NCBI GenBank assembly: GCA_028715905.1
Contig: JAQUQV010000003.1
Location: 74,066-117,690, forward strand
DNA length: 43,625 bases
Direction: 5' to 3'
Origin: Kiritimatiellia bacterium
GTDB lineage: Bacteria; Verrucomicrobiota; Kiritimatiellia; JAAZAB01
Positions 24,609 to 35,300 of this stretch are shown here, piece by piece (within the stretch, counting starts at the first letter, position 1; every line of letters starts with the position of its first letter). The notes beneath the pieces are model-generated. The model saw only the letters and a program-made list of their open reading frames with translations, was not told the origin of the DNA and searched no databases. A program made the position numbers and the translations under genes.

Positions 24609-26828
24609 ATGAGAAGAATAATATCGCATATATTTATTCGCAATGAAGTTCCGGAAGGCTGGACTTTTCATGGTTTTGGCAAATCGTCATATATTTTTCG
24701 CGCTGACGGGTTATTGATTAATGGTGTTTTGACAATTCCTTTTTACGGGAGGGCATGGGATAAGTTCAAAGTTGCGCTTGAAGTTATTCCCGTTGCCTCA
24801 AAAGTCTCGCTGGATTGCGGCGATGAATCTCGTGCCATAAATATGGGGCTCAAAAGTCCGGATTGTATGTTCCATAAAATTTATCGAACTGCCGGTGGCT
24901 GTTCTCTTGCGGAGATCGGCGCTAAAGCTGTTCCCAATCATAAAAACCATCTGGTTGTCTTTGAATTTGATAACGGGAAAATACGAGGTTTACTTGATGG
25001 CCGGGAAGTCATTGCAGTCACAGATCCTGCCCCTAAACCTATTTTCGGCCGGGTCTGGTTGAATTTTTCGGGAGAAACACTTGTAAAACGACTGGATATT
25101 TTTGCGGATGACGCCTTGAATGTGCCGCCCTTACCTTCGCGCAGGAACGGCGAATTTGATCTCGAAGTGGCAGTTGATTTTCCAGACGATCTTTGCCATG
25201 CGGCCTATGACCAGGATATGTTCGACAGGCTTTTCCGAGAATTTAAGAGCTGGGGGGTTAAACGTGTAGAGTGGCTTCATTATCCTCCGGATTGGTATGT
25301 GTACATTCCCGCGAGCCGTATGGCGTCAAACTATCGCCGTACCATGAAGGCTGTTGGCGATGTGTTAAAGGCGGCAGTGGATGCGGCCCATGCGCATAAT
25401 GTTGAGCTGTACGGCGTCTTTAAACCTTTTGACGTGGGTCTTCAATATAGCTTCGGTGATGGTACGCCAGAAGCCGTTCAATACGGCAAAGTGTCGCGAA
25501 TCGGTGGACCGGTTGCCCATATTATGGATTTTGCGGCGAAACATCCGGAATATCTCATGGCGCGTAAACCCGGCAACTATGGCCAGGCAAAGAGCAAGGT
25601 TGTCAACCGGATTGATCTTGTTAAGGAAACCGATACGCCTGCGGATATTTCAATTGACGATATTGAAATCTGGGTCAGTAACAATAACGTTGCCTATCAA
25701 CTTTATCAAGGAACACTGGTTAAACGGGAAACGATCGAGGATTATCCCGTTTGGGAACATACATCGTCCGGTGACCGTCAGACCGCAGAAAAGAAACGGT
25801 GCGTGGTTTTTCGCTTCGATAAAATGATGATAGACGAAAAATATATTGCGCTCAGTTGTCGGAAAGTTGCAAATTCCTTTGGCAACACGCTGGTGAATCT
25901 AATTCACGTGTTTGGAGAACAAGGCGAAGAACATCTGGTTACCTATGGCGCAGTACCGCGCGCCAAAGGGGCATATTCCCGTGAAAGAGCTGGATTTCAA
26001 GATGGCGGCATAGAGTTTGATAAATATCCCGACAGTCCAACCGGAGCGCGTCCCTGCCGAGATGGCATGGTAAGGCGATTTGTGATTGATTCTGCTCAGG
26101 GTTTATTGGCGATCGCAATGGGTAAAGACCGTGGAGAACTGGCGGCGCTCTCCCCCTCGTTTGCCGCTGTGCGCAATTTCTGGCTTGAGATGGTTAGAGA
26201 AATGCTGACGGCGGGGGTGGATGGAGTGGATCTGCGTTTTTCGAATCATCAATGGACATTCGCATGGGATGAATTCGGTTTTGAGTCGCCGGTGGTTGAT
26301 GAATTCATGAGGCGCTATGGAGTGAATTTGCTGGTCACGGATGATTTCGACCGAACCGCGTTGCGTCGGTTGAGAGGCGAGGCATATACGCAATTTTACC
26401 GAGAATGCAGGAATCTGGCGAATAGATTTGGCAAGAAGATGGGGCTTCATATCGCGCATTTGATGGACATTGAACCGGAGATCGGCGGTGCTATGGGAAT
26501 GCATTTGGATTGGAGAACTTGGCTGAACGAGGGGTTGGCTGATTTCGTTACCATGAAGGATGTACGTCCATCCTCGCGTTTTGCGCATGAAGTGCTTGCG
26601 CAGACCAGGCCGCGCGGCATACCGGTTGTGTATTCAAAATGGAACAGTCTATGGAGGGGAGACGATAACGTCCAATTGACCCGGAATGCCATTACGGAGG
26701 CGTTGGAAGGCGGATATGACGGCTTCCAGTTTTATGAATGCAGCGCCGTGGTGAAAGGGGGGAAGGACGGCAATGTCATTATGGAACAGCCGGCATTGCG
26801 TAAATTGTTTCAGGATATTTTCTTGTGA
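24609..26828 (+). CDS. Putative TIM-barrel glycan-active protein, family not recognised
   Basis: 739 residues from the ATG at 24609 (AGGA 9 nt upstream; the frame opens at a TTG at 24546 that overlaps the previous gene). An N-terminal beta domain of about 180 residues resembles a carbohydrate-binding jelly roll. Then comes a TIM-barrel-like region with WGVKRVEWLHYPPDWYVY and AHAHNVELYGVFKPFD, a mid-protein beta insert (about residues 350-465), and a second barrel half with GVDGVDLRFSNHQW and a late GYDGFQFYE. The outline matches unclassified glycoside-hydrolase-like proteins, but I see no named catalytic signature, and no signal peptide is evident. It lies 35 nt after the DUF4091 gene and may act on the same glycan. 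Confidence 0.62.
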   Translation: MRRIISHIFIRNEVPEGWTFHGFGKSSYIFRADGLLINGVLTIPFYGRAWDKFKVALEVIPVASKVSLDCGDESRAINMGLKSPDCMFHKIYRTAGGCSLAEIGAKAVPNHKNHLVVFEFDNGKIRGLLDGREVIAVTDPAPKPIFGRVWLNFSGETLVKRLDIFADDALNVPPLPSRRNGEFDLEVAVDFPDDLCHAAYDQDMFDRLFREFKSWGVKRVEWLHYPPDWYVYIPASRMASNYRRTMKAVGDVLKAAVDAAHAHNVELYGVFKPFDVGLQYSFGDGTPEAVQYGKVSRIGGPVAHIMDFAAKHPEYLMARKPGNYGQAKSKVVNRIDLVKETDTPADISIDDIEIWVSNNNVAYQLYQGTLVKRETIEDYPVWEHTSSGDRQTAEKKRCVVFRFDKMMIDEKYIALSCRKVANSFGNTLVNLIHVFGEQGEEHLVTYGAVPRAKGAYSRERAGFQDGGIEFDKYPDSPTGARPCRDGMVRRFVIDSAQGLLAIAMGKDRGELAALSPSFAAVRNFWLEMVREMLTAGVDGVDLRFSNHQWTFAWDEFGFESPVVDEFMRRYGVNLLVTDDFDRTALRRLRGEAYTQFYRECRNLANRFGKKMGLHIAHLMDIEPEIGGAMGMHLDWRTWLNEGLADFVTMKDVRPSSRFAHEVLAQTRPRGIPVVYSKWNSLWRGDDNVQLTRNAITEALEGGYDGFQFYECSAVVKGGKDGNVIMEQPALRKLFQDIFL

Positions 26829-26951
26829 AACAATCCGTTTTTTTGGTTTGAACTTGTTTTTTTGTAAAAAAGTCATAAAGTTTAATAGTTTAATTGTTCG
26901 TTAAAGCGCGATTGGACTTTAAAATTAAACGTGTGGCGCTAAGTGTTTGTC

Positions 26952-28193
26952 ATGAGAAAACAATTGACAATGGCATTGGCCGCATTGGCCGTGGAATCGG
27001 CGGTTGGCATCACTATTTGTGTCTGTCCGCCGGGACAAGGGGCAAATAATCCGCCCTATACGAATTGGGCCGATGCCTCTACCAATATTATCGAGGCCGT
27101 GAACAGTGCATCCGACGGAGATGTCGTTCTGGTTACCAACGGTACTTACATTTTAACGAATCAAATTAACGTCGTGCAAAATATTACCATGCAGAGTGTT
27201 AACGGCTGTTCCAACACGCTTGTGAACGGAAATTATCCAAATGTAACCAATCGTTGTTTTTATGTCACCAACGCCGGTTGTGTTGTGAATGGCTTCACTA
27301 TCACAAACGGAGCATTGCCAAGCGGTGGTTCGGGGGGTGGAGTGTATCTTGTGCGCGGAACGGTCAAAAACTGTCTGATTGTCAACAACACAATTGAAGG
27401 AGGAGGAGTCAACGGGTTGGGGGCCGGATTATATATCGAATATGGAACGCTGACCAATTCAGTCGTTATGAGAAACGGTGGGGCCAGGAGTGGAGGTGGT
27501 GCATACCTCAGTCGTGGATACGTATATAACTGTCAATTTTCAGAAAATACCAATACCCCTTTAACCGGAGCGGCGGGAATTCGGAATAAATACGGCGTTG
27601 TTTATGATACCGTGATTTCTGATAATTATGGCTATGGAATGAGCATAGAAAACAATGCGTTCGCTTTGAGATGTATTATTAGCGGTAACACATTCATGGG
27701 ACTATACTTTATGGATGCGAACGCTGCGGCCAGCGTTAAAGGGTGTCTTGTGGTTAGTAATGAGGTTTACGGGATCAGGATTTATAATGGCACTGGTTGT
27801 GTGGAAAACTGCACGGTTGTGGATAATAACATCGGAGTGTGCGCCACCGGTGCAGTAATTCATGCGGCTTCATTTCTCAATACGATTATTGCTGACAGTA
27901 CCAGCGGTACAAATTGGTTCCTTGAGCCGGGCAAGACATTTTTCACAAATTGTTGCACGACTCCTTTGGTCACCAACGGCCCGGGTAATATTGATTCGCC
28001 GCCGTTGTTTCAAAATGCTGTGGCAGGCAACTATCGTTTGGCGGGCTCGTCTCCCTGCATCAATGCCGGTCTGAATCAAAATTGGATGACGAATGCCGTG
28101 GATTTGGACGGCCGCATCAGAATCCGTTACAGGGCCGTGGATATCGGCGCCTACGAGGGAATGCATGAAGGCACGATTTACATAGGTTTTTAA
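26952..28193 (+). CDS. Secreted right-handed beta-helix protein
   Basis: About 413 residues. MRKQLTMALAALAVESAVG is a signal peptide. The mature protein is a chain of short repeats with V/C-x-N-C/S turns (VKNCLIVNNT, LTNSVVMRNGG, VYNCQFSENT, VENCTVVDNN) typical of right-handed parallel beta-helices such as pectate-lyase-like folds. It ends with SSPCINAGLN, AVDLDGRIR and VDIGAYEG, a C-terminal block common in PVC secreted beta-helix proteins. A GTG at 26943 is also in frame; the ATG at 26952 gives a cleaner signal peptide. No catalytic residues for a lyase are identified, so binding or structural roles are as likely as catalysis. The 120-nt gap upstream is AT-rich with no clear promoter. Confidence 0.72.
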   Translation: MRKQLTMALAALAVESAVGITICVCPPGQGANNPPYTNWADASTNIIEAVNSASDGDVVLVTNGTYILTNQINVVQNITMQSVNGCSNTLVNGNYPNVTNRCFYVTNAGCVVNGFTITNGALPSGGSGGGVYLVRGTVKNCLIVNNTIEGGGVNGLGAGLYIEYGTLTNSVVMRNGGARSGGGAYLSRGYVYNCQFSENTNTPLTGAAGIRNKYGVVYDTVISDNYGYGMSIENNAFALRCIISGNTFMGLYFMDANAAASVKGCLVVSNEVYGIRIYNGTGCVENCTVVDNNIGVCATGAVIHAASFLNTIIADSTSGTNWFLEPGKTFFTNCCTTPLVTNGPGNIDSPPLFQNAVAGNYRLAGSSPCINAGLNQNWMTNAVDLDGRIRIRYRAVDIGAYEGMHEGTIYIGF

Positions 28194-28283
28194 ACGATTG
28201 GTTCATAAAGTCGGCATTCTCATGCATGACATCCTAAGACAAAAAAATCGGATCATGTGATTTAGGCAATAGAGAGGAGAAAT

Positions 28284-29111
28284 ATGGTCTTTAATGACAT
28301 TCATATTCATTCCCATGCTAAAAAGGATGGTCAGATATCCACGGCTGACTTGCTAAAACGCATGGATAAGGCAGGCTTGGAGCATATCGCGGTTTTATCA
28401 TGGTATGGTCGTGATCTGCGGGAACAAAGGGATAATATCATTCAGACTGGAAAGTTGATTGCTAAAGCGCCGGATCGTATTTACGGTTTGGCGTGGATTG
28501 AGCCTCGACATAAGATGCCGCTGGGGCTTCTGGATTGGGCGGTGGAAAAATATCGTTACCGTGGTTTTAAAATGATACCAAACAATTGGTATCCTTATGA
28601 AGAACCTATTTTGAAATATTGCGCCAAAATGGCTGTTTTAAAAGCGCCATGTTTGTTCCATTCCGGCATTTTATATTTCGAGACATTTTCTTCACGGTTT
28701 TGTCGCCCGGCATATTATGAGGCGTTGTTACAGATACCGCGTTTTCGTTTTGCTCTGGCGCATATTTCATGGCCGTGGACTGATGAATGCCTTGCGCTTT
28801 TTGGCCACGCCCGTAGTGCTCGTAACGCCGGATATTCGACGGCCGAGATGTTTATTGACATCACGCCGGGTACTCCGCCGAATTACCGGGAAGATGCGTT
28901 GCGGCGGCTTATCGCGTTTGGCGCGGAAGATTTTATGATTTATGGTACCGATTCATCGCTTTCGAACGTGGGGACACGATCCATGAAGGGGATGAAGCGT
29001 GAGTTGGCTGTATACAAAAGGGCGGGGATATCCTTCAAAACGGCGGAGAAAATTTGTCGTTCAAATTTTGAACTTTTTTTTTCTGATACGGCCTGCCAAA
29101 GAACAGTGTGA
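28284..29111 (+). CDS. Amidohydrolase-like metal-dependent hydrolase
   Basis: 275 residues, with GAGAGGAGA immediately upstream of the start. The N-terminal metal pair is His7 and His9 (DIHIHSH). FKMIPNN, the FHSG segment, LAHISWPW and an Asp in YGTDSS follow at the ends of predicted barrel strands, as in the amidohydrolase-2 branch of the superfamily. No signal peptide, so it is probably cytoplasmic. These enzymes hydrolyse or decarboxylate small ring or acid compounds; the substrate is not evident. It lies between the beta-helix gene and the rhs gene on the same strand with gaps of 90 nt or more, so operon membership is uncertain. Confidence 0.7.
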   Translation: MVFNDIHIHSHAKKDGQISTADLLKRMDKAGLEHIAVLSWYGRDLREQRDNIIQTGKLIAKAPDRIYGLAWIEPRHKMPLGLLDWAVEKYRYRGFKMIPNNWYPYEEPILKYCAKMAVLKAPCLFHSGILYFETFSSRFCRPAYYEALLQIPRFRFALAHISWPWTDECLALFGHARSARNAGYSTAEMFIDITPGTPPNYREDALRRLIAFGAEDFMIYGTDSSLSNVGTRSMKGMKRELAVYKRAGISFKTAEKICRSNFELFFSDTACQRTV

Positions 29112-29151
29112 TTTAAAGATTTGATTCGAGTAGCAGGCCGGGTGGGGTCGC

Positions 29152-29181
29152 TTGACAGACAGGGGTAAAACGGCTTATTTT
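29152..29181 (+). promoter_or_regulatory. Candidate sigma70 promoter of the rhs gene
   Basis: A perfect -35 TTGACA (29152-29157) is followed, 18 nt later, by TATTTT (29176-29181), matching four of six -10 positions. It sits about 130 nt before the likely rhs start at 29314, in a gene-free gap. Confidence 0.5.
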
Positions 29182-29313
29182 GAAAGCAGTTTGTAGGGAA
29201 AATTGCTGTAAAAAAATTCTCTGCAAATGATTGTAATCTTCAAAAAATCAGTTCAAAAATTCAGCAAGAATCGCTTAACTCATGTGAGGAAAACATATAT
29301 TCCGGGAGCATTC

Positions 29314-32300
29314 ATGAGACTCCGCCAAAATAAGATCATGAACCGTGTGATGCGGGCGTTCGTTGTAATGACGGGCGCCTTTTTTATTTTGGGGATGGGG
29401 GAAAAGGGCGGCGCGGAAGAGGGCGTTCCGGCCGGCATGGCTGAGTTGGGGGCGGAAACGGCGCTGGGTTCCGAACAATATCCGGACGAAAACTTCGGTT
29501 TGTTGGCGGGATGCGGCGGGCGGAGGGACCGCGATTATGACGGATTTACGGACGAGGAAGAGAGAAGAGTGGGGACAAATCCGCGGGATGCAAACAGCCG
29601 CCCGACGCTGGCTGACAATCATGACAAAATTTCAGCGTGGTGGCCGCTGGTTAATAATGCGGACGAGGCGCTGGAAGGGGAATTGAACGGGACATTGCTG
29701 AACGGCGCGAAATTCAAACAGGGAACACTGGAGCTGGATGGCCGCAGGGCATACGTGAACTTTGGTTCATCACCGGCTCTGAGTTTCTGGGGCGATTTTT
29801 CATATTGCCTGTGGCTCAGGCCGAAAGACGGTAAAAATTTTGAGCGGGTGCTGGGGAAGGTAAAAAGCCGGAGCGGAGAGAGCGAATATTGTCTTTTTAT
29901 CGGATATTTCGGGCGGATCTGGAGCGCGCTTTCCCCGGACGGCAGTCTTGACTGGGACAAGGCGCTTTGGACGGGAACGGTATTGCCGGTGGTCAAGAAG
30001 AACAAATGGCTGCACATTGGGGTGAGTTGGCGGCCGGATACGGACGGCGTGCTGATGTATGTCAATGGACAAAGGGCCTGGACATGGAGCATAGGTTTTA
30101 ACGGCTTGACCAACATTTTCCTGGGCGGCGCGGACTTGACCCTGGGCGCGTTTGACGTTCAAGGTGCCCAGGCGGAGGATGCGTTCAATGGTAATATTGC
30201 GGGGATGATTTTCTGTTGCGAAACGATGAGCGATCTGGAGATGAAGGAGATTTGCCTGCTGGGCCCGGGCGGCGACTTGATCGCATATGTCAACCGTGAC
30301 AGCGACGGCGACGGATTGATTGACTGGTGGGAGCGTAAATATTTTTCCGATATAAGGCAGAACGGTCTGACCGATTCGGATGGCGACGGATTGAGCAACG
30401 CGCAGGAACAGCAGTTGGGAACAAATCCCGCTCTGGCGGACACAGACGGCGACGGGTATTCGGACGGGGAGGAAATTGCGGCCGGGAGCGATCCGCTGGA
30501 TCCAAAATCAACACCGGCGCCGAAAAAAGTTGCCTTACAAGTTAATTCAGTTCATGGAAGTTGTATGCCTTCAGTCGGAACGCATGAATACTCGTGCGGC
30601 AGCACGGTAGTCTGCTATATAGCAGAATCTCCCTTAATTCAGGGCAACACGCAATATGTTTCCACTGGCTGGATCGGCGCAGGCAGTATCCCGGTTTCAG
30701 GAACAAATCTTGAAGTTACGGCAATTCTACAGACAAATTCGGCGATCAATTGGCTCTGGACAACCAATTATTGGCTGGGGTTGAATGCGTTTGAGCACGG
30801 ACAAGTTGCCGGAACTTCAGGCTGGTATCGCGCGGGTATGGTCGTGAACGTCGGGGCCATGGCGGATGAATACTGGCGGTTTGCGGGATGGAGCGGAGAC
30901 GCGTCCGGCTTGGATACCAATGCAAACCCGCTTTCAGTTTTGATGGATCGCGGCCGTAATCTGCGGGCGAATTTTGAGACAACCCTGCCGCCTGATCCCG
31001 CCGACGCGGCTCCGGCCATACGAAAAGGCGAAGCAGGAATTCTCGGGAGAAATATTTCATTCCTTTATTCGGGTGAAAATCCAATTCAGACCGGAGCTGA
31101 TACGAACGCTTTTGAGGTTAAACGTTTGGCAGTGGTGCGCGGTAAAATTCTTGACCGGGAAGGTCAGCCGTTACCCGGTGTAACCGTGACGATCAGCGAT
31201 CATCCGGAATACGGTCAGACCCTGAGCCGGGCTGACGGCTGGTATGATCTGGCAGTGAACGGCGGAGCGGCCGTGGCGGTTGATTACCGGAAGAACGGAT
31301 ATCTGCCGGCGCGGCGGACGATTGACACCGCCTGGCAGGAATTTTCAATTTTGCCTGAAGTGCGGTTGATTTCATTCGATCCTGTTGCAACGCCGGTTCA
31401 GTTCGGGGCCGGCGCGACCAATGCGCAGGCGGCGCGGGCGAGCGCGGTGATGGATCAGGATGGAACGCGTCAAGCCACCGTGGTTGTTCCTTCCGGGGTA
31501 CAGGCGTATCTGGTGGATGATGCGGGAGTAACGCAGGCGGTGAACCAATTGACAATGCGTTTTACCGAATACACGGTCGGATCAAACGGTCCGGCCTGCA
31601 TGCCGGCGGAACTGCCTTCCAGCTCGTTCTACACTTATTGCGTGGAACTGGCCGCTGACGAGGCGGAAGGGAAGGCGGTAAAATTTGACCGGCCGGTCAG
31701 TTTTTATGTGGATAATTTTATGGGTATGCCGGTGGGATTGAACGTTCCGGCGGCATATTACGAGTGGAAAGGATGCCCGGGCTGGATGGCTGAGCCGGAC
31801 GGCGTGGTTCTGCAAATATTGGCAGTCAATGAGCTTGGTTTGGCAGAGATTGATCTTAACGGCGACGGCCTGGCTGAAGACGAGGCCGGGTTGGAAGAAT
31901 GGGGAATTGCGCCGGAAGAACGATCGGAGTTGGCGAAATTATATGCGCCGGGAAAAAGTTTGTGGCGGGTGCAGGTTGCCAGGTTCAGCCCGCATGACTT
32001 GAATTATCCCTTTTATGTCGTGCCGGAAGGAGCGGAACGTCCGGTGGTAAAAGTCAGTGAAAAGAGCAAAAAAGTTGCGGGCGAATCGCGACAGAACACG
32101 GGCGGGACGATCGGGATAGAAAGCGGTTCATTCAGCGAGATATTGCCGGTCAGCGGAACGGGGTATGCGCTGAATTACACAAGCGCCCGCGCTTCGGGAT
32201 ATAATCGTTTTCTGACTATTCCCGCAGCGGGGGCTGATATTCCCGGCCTGATAAAACGGGTGGATATTGAAGTGAACGTGGCCGGGCGGCAATTTGTAAA

Positions 32301-35300
32301 TAGTTTTCCCGCGCAGACCGGTCAGGAGTGGAATTTTGAGTGGGACGGGAAGGACGCCTATGGACGCGATTTGACCGGCAAGCAAAAAGCCGCCGTAAAG
32401 ACGGGATATGTCTATGACGGATATTATGGTTTGACAGACCGGCAGAACGGCGGCAGAACATTCGGGACAATGAGCGGCGTTAATATTCCCGGCGGGATCA
32501 GGGGGCGCGCGGAAGTGGCGATGAGAACAGAGGCGGAAGTAAAACTGGGCGGGGCGGACGGTCGTCAATGGGGGTTGGGCGGATGGATGCTGGGGATTCA
32601 TCACGCGTATGATCCCGTAAGTCAAATTATTTCTTATGGGGATGGCCGGGAAAGTGGCGAGGGAACCCATGCGGTTCTGCGTTGTATAAGAACAGTCGCC
32701 GGACCCGGCATTGCCGGTTATTTTGGCGACGGCGGCCCGGCAATGGATGCCGCGTTGAATTGTCCGAGGGATGTATGTGCTGGTCCGGATGGAGCGTTTT
32801 ACATTGCCGATGCCGGCAACAACCGGATTCGGAAAATAAGTCCGGAAGGAATAATCACAACCGTGGCCGGGAGCGGAACGGCGGGATATTCCGGCGATGA
32901 AGGCTTGGCAATCAACGCGGAATTGAATAATCCGGCGAGTGTGGCTGTTTGCCGGCATGGCGTAATCTATATTTCCGACAATGGAAACAACGTTATCCGT
33001 AAAATTACGCCGGACGGAATCATTCACACCATAGCCGGAACCGGCATTGCGGGATATTCCGGTGACGGCGGCCCGGCAATATCGGCGCAGTTGAATGCGC
33101 CGCTGGGAATTGCGGTTGACAGGGAATGCGCCATATATATTGCCGACAGCGGTAATTACCGGATGCGCCGGATTGGACCCAATAAACGGATTAATACGAT
33201 TGCCGGCACAGGTGAGGAATTGGAATATTGGGAAGAAGCCACAGGCGATGGCGGGCCTGCGATTGAGGCGACGTTTAGAACTCCGATGGACGCGGCCGTG
33301 GCTGATGATGGAACTGTTTTTGTTGCCGATCTTTATGACAGCCGGATACGGCGGATCGGCAACGACGGAATTATTACCACAGTCTATCAGGCAAGCGATC
33401 CCGGTTTTGGTTGCCGTGCGGTAGCCGCAAAACCGGATAGTTCCTCGTTTTACGTGGTTGAATATATGACCGGCATGTTGGTGTGTCCGGCCATGGTCTG
33501 GGAAGTTTCGCCGGATGGAACGGCTAAACGTGTGGCGGGGATTTATGACTGGTCAGCGCCGCTGGGTGACGGCGGTCCGGCAACCGCGGCATATATAGAC
33601 GATGCGGAAGGCGCATGTTTCGGGCCGGATGGCGTCCTATATATCGCCGATACCCAACAACACCGCATTCGTTCCGTGAAGGTTGATTATCCCGGCTTCA
33701 GTAATGAAGAAATTGTCATTGCCTCGGAGGATGGAACCGAAATATACGTGTTTGACGCGGTTGGCCGCCATCTGCGGACATTAGATGCCGCTACCCGTTC
33801 TACGCTCTACGCCTTTTCTTATACCTCTGACGGTTTGCTGGACAAAATCACGGATGGCGGCGGATTGATTACCACGATTGAACGCGATTCATCCAACAAT
33901 CCGACTGCCATTGTTGGCCCATACGGCCACCGGACGGAAATGAAGCTTGATTCCAACGGCTGGCTGACTGAACTGACCAATCCGGCCGGGGAAAAGAATC
34001 TGATGAGTTATACCACCAACGGACTCTTGACCAATGTGGTCAGCCGTCGGGGCTATGAATTTCATCAGGAGTATGACGCGGAAGGAAAAATAGTCGGCAA
34101 CACCGATCCGGCAGGCGGGAGGCATTGCCTCTTTCACGAGGAATTAACCAACGGATGGGTTGTGGCGATCGCGGACAGCTTGGGCTGGACAAATACCCAT
34201 ATCGTTGAACGGTTCTCTGACGGAACGGAAATAAGAAGAATCATTGATCCGGTCGGGCTTGAGGTAACAAAAACAGAAACGTCGGAAGGTAATGTTACCA
34301 TCAACCACCCGGACGGCACCCAGATAACAATGCAACAGGGGCCTGACCCTCGTTTCGGCATGCAGTCGCCGATTGTCAAGCATAGGGAAATATCAACGCC
34401 CTCGCATTTTAACGTGACGGATTTTGAACGCATTGCCGGCTTGTCCGGTCCCTATGATCCCTTGAGTATGACGAATATGATTGAATATCTGACCGTGAAC
34501 GACCGGACATGGATGAGTCAATACACGGTTGCAGATAAAACTACAATCAATGTTACGCCCATGGGCAAACAAAGTGTGGTGCGGACTGACGCGCTGGGGC
34601 GTCTGGTGTATCTGCAGTCCCCCGGCATATGTGCAGTGAACAATGAATATGACGCGCAAGGCAGATTGGTTAAGACCATTCAGGGTGATGGTTCCGATGT
34701 TCGCGCTGTCAACTTTACTTATGCCGCCGACGGCACCTTGCGTTCCGTGAATAATGCTCTGGGCGAGCAGGTTTTGACGTTTTCCGACAAGATCGGCCGC
34801 CTGACCAATCAGGTATTTACTGACGGCAATGCGCTTAATCTCTCTTATGATCGCTCTTCCGATCCGATAAAATATCTCCTGCCTCATGGGAAGGAACATG
34901 GTTTCGGATATAATCCGGTCGGTCTTACTGAACGTTATAGCACCCCCGCTGTTGATTCCGAGCCGACAAATACGTCCTGGCATTACAATTCCGCACGGCA
35001 GATGGATTATTTGATCAAACCGGATGGCACGATTATCTCCAATGTATATGACAATGCCGGAAGATTGATTACCATGAAGGCCATGAAGGAAGGCGGAAGC
35101 GAAGAGATTTCATACGCGTATGATGAAGCTGGAAGAATTGGCTCGGTTACTCGCGCAGGCGATGCAATCCAATATTCCTACGATGCCTTCCTGCAAACCG
35201 GTGAAACGACGCCGACTGGAACAATCTTGCGGGAATATAACGATGACTTCCAAGTCGCGGTTTTGTCATTGGCCGGTGTCATGGGCGTCTCTTATGCCTA

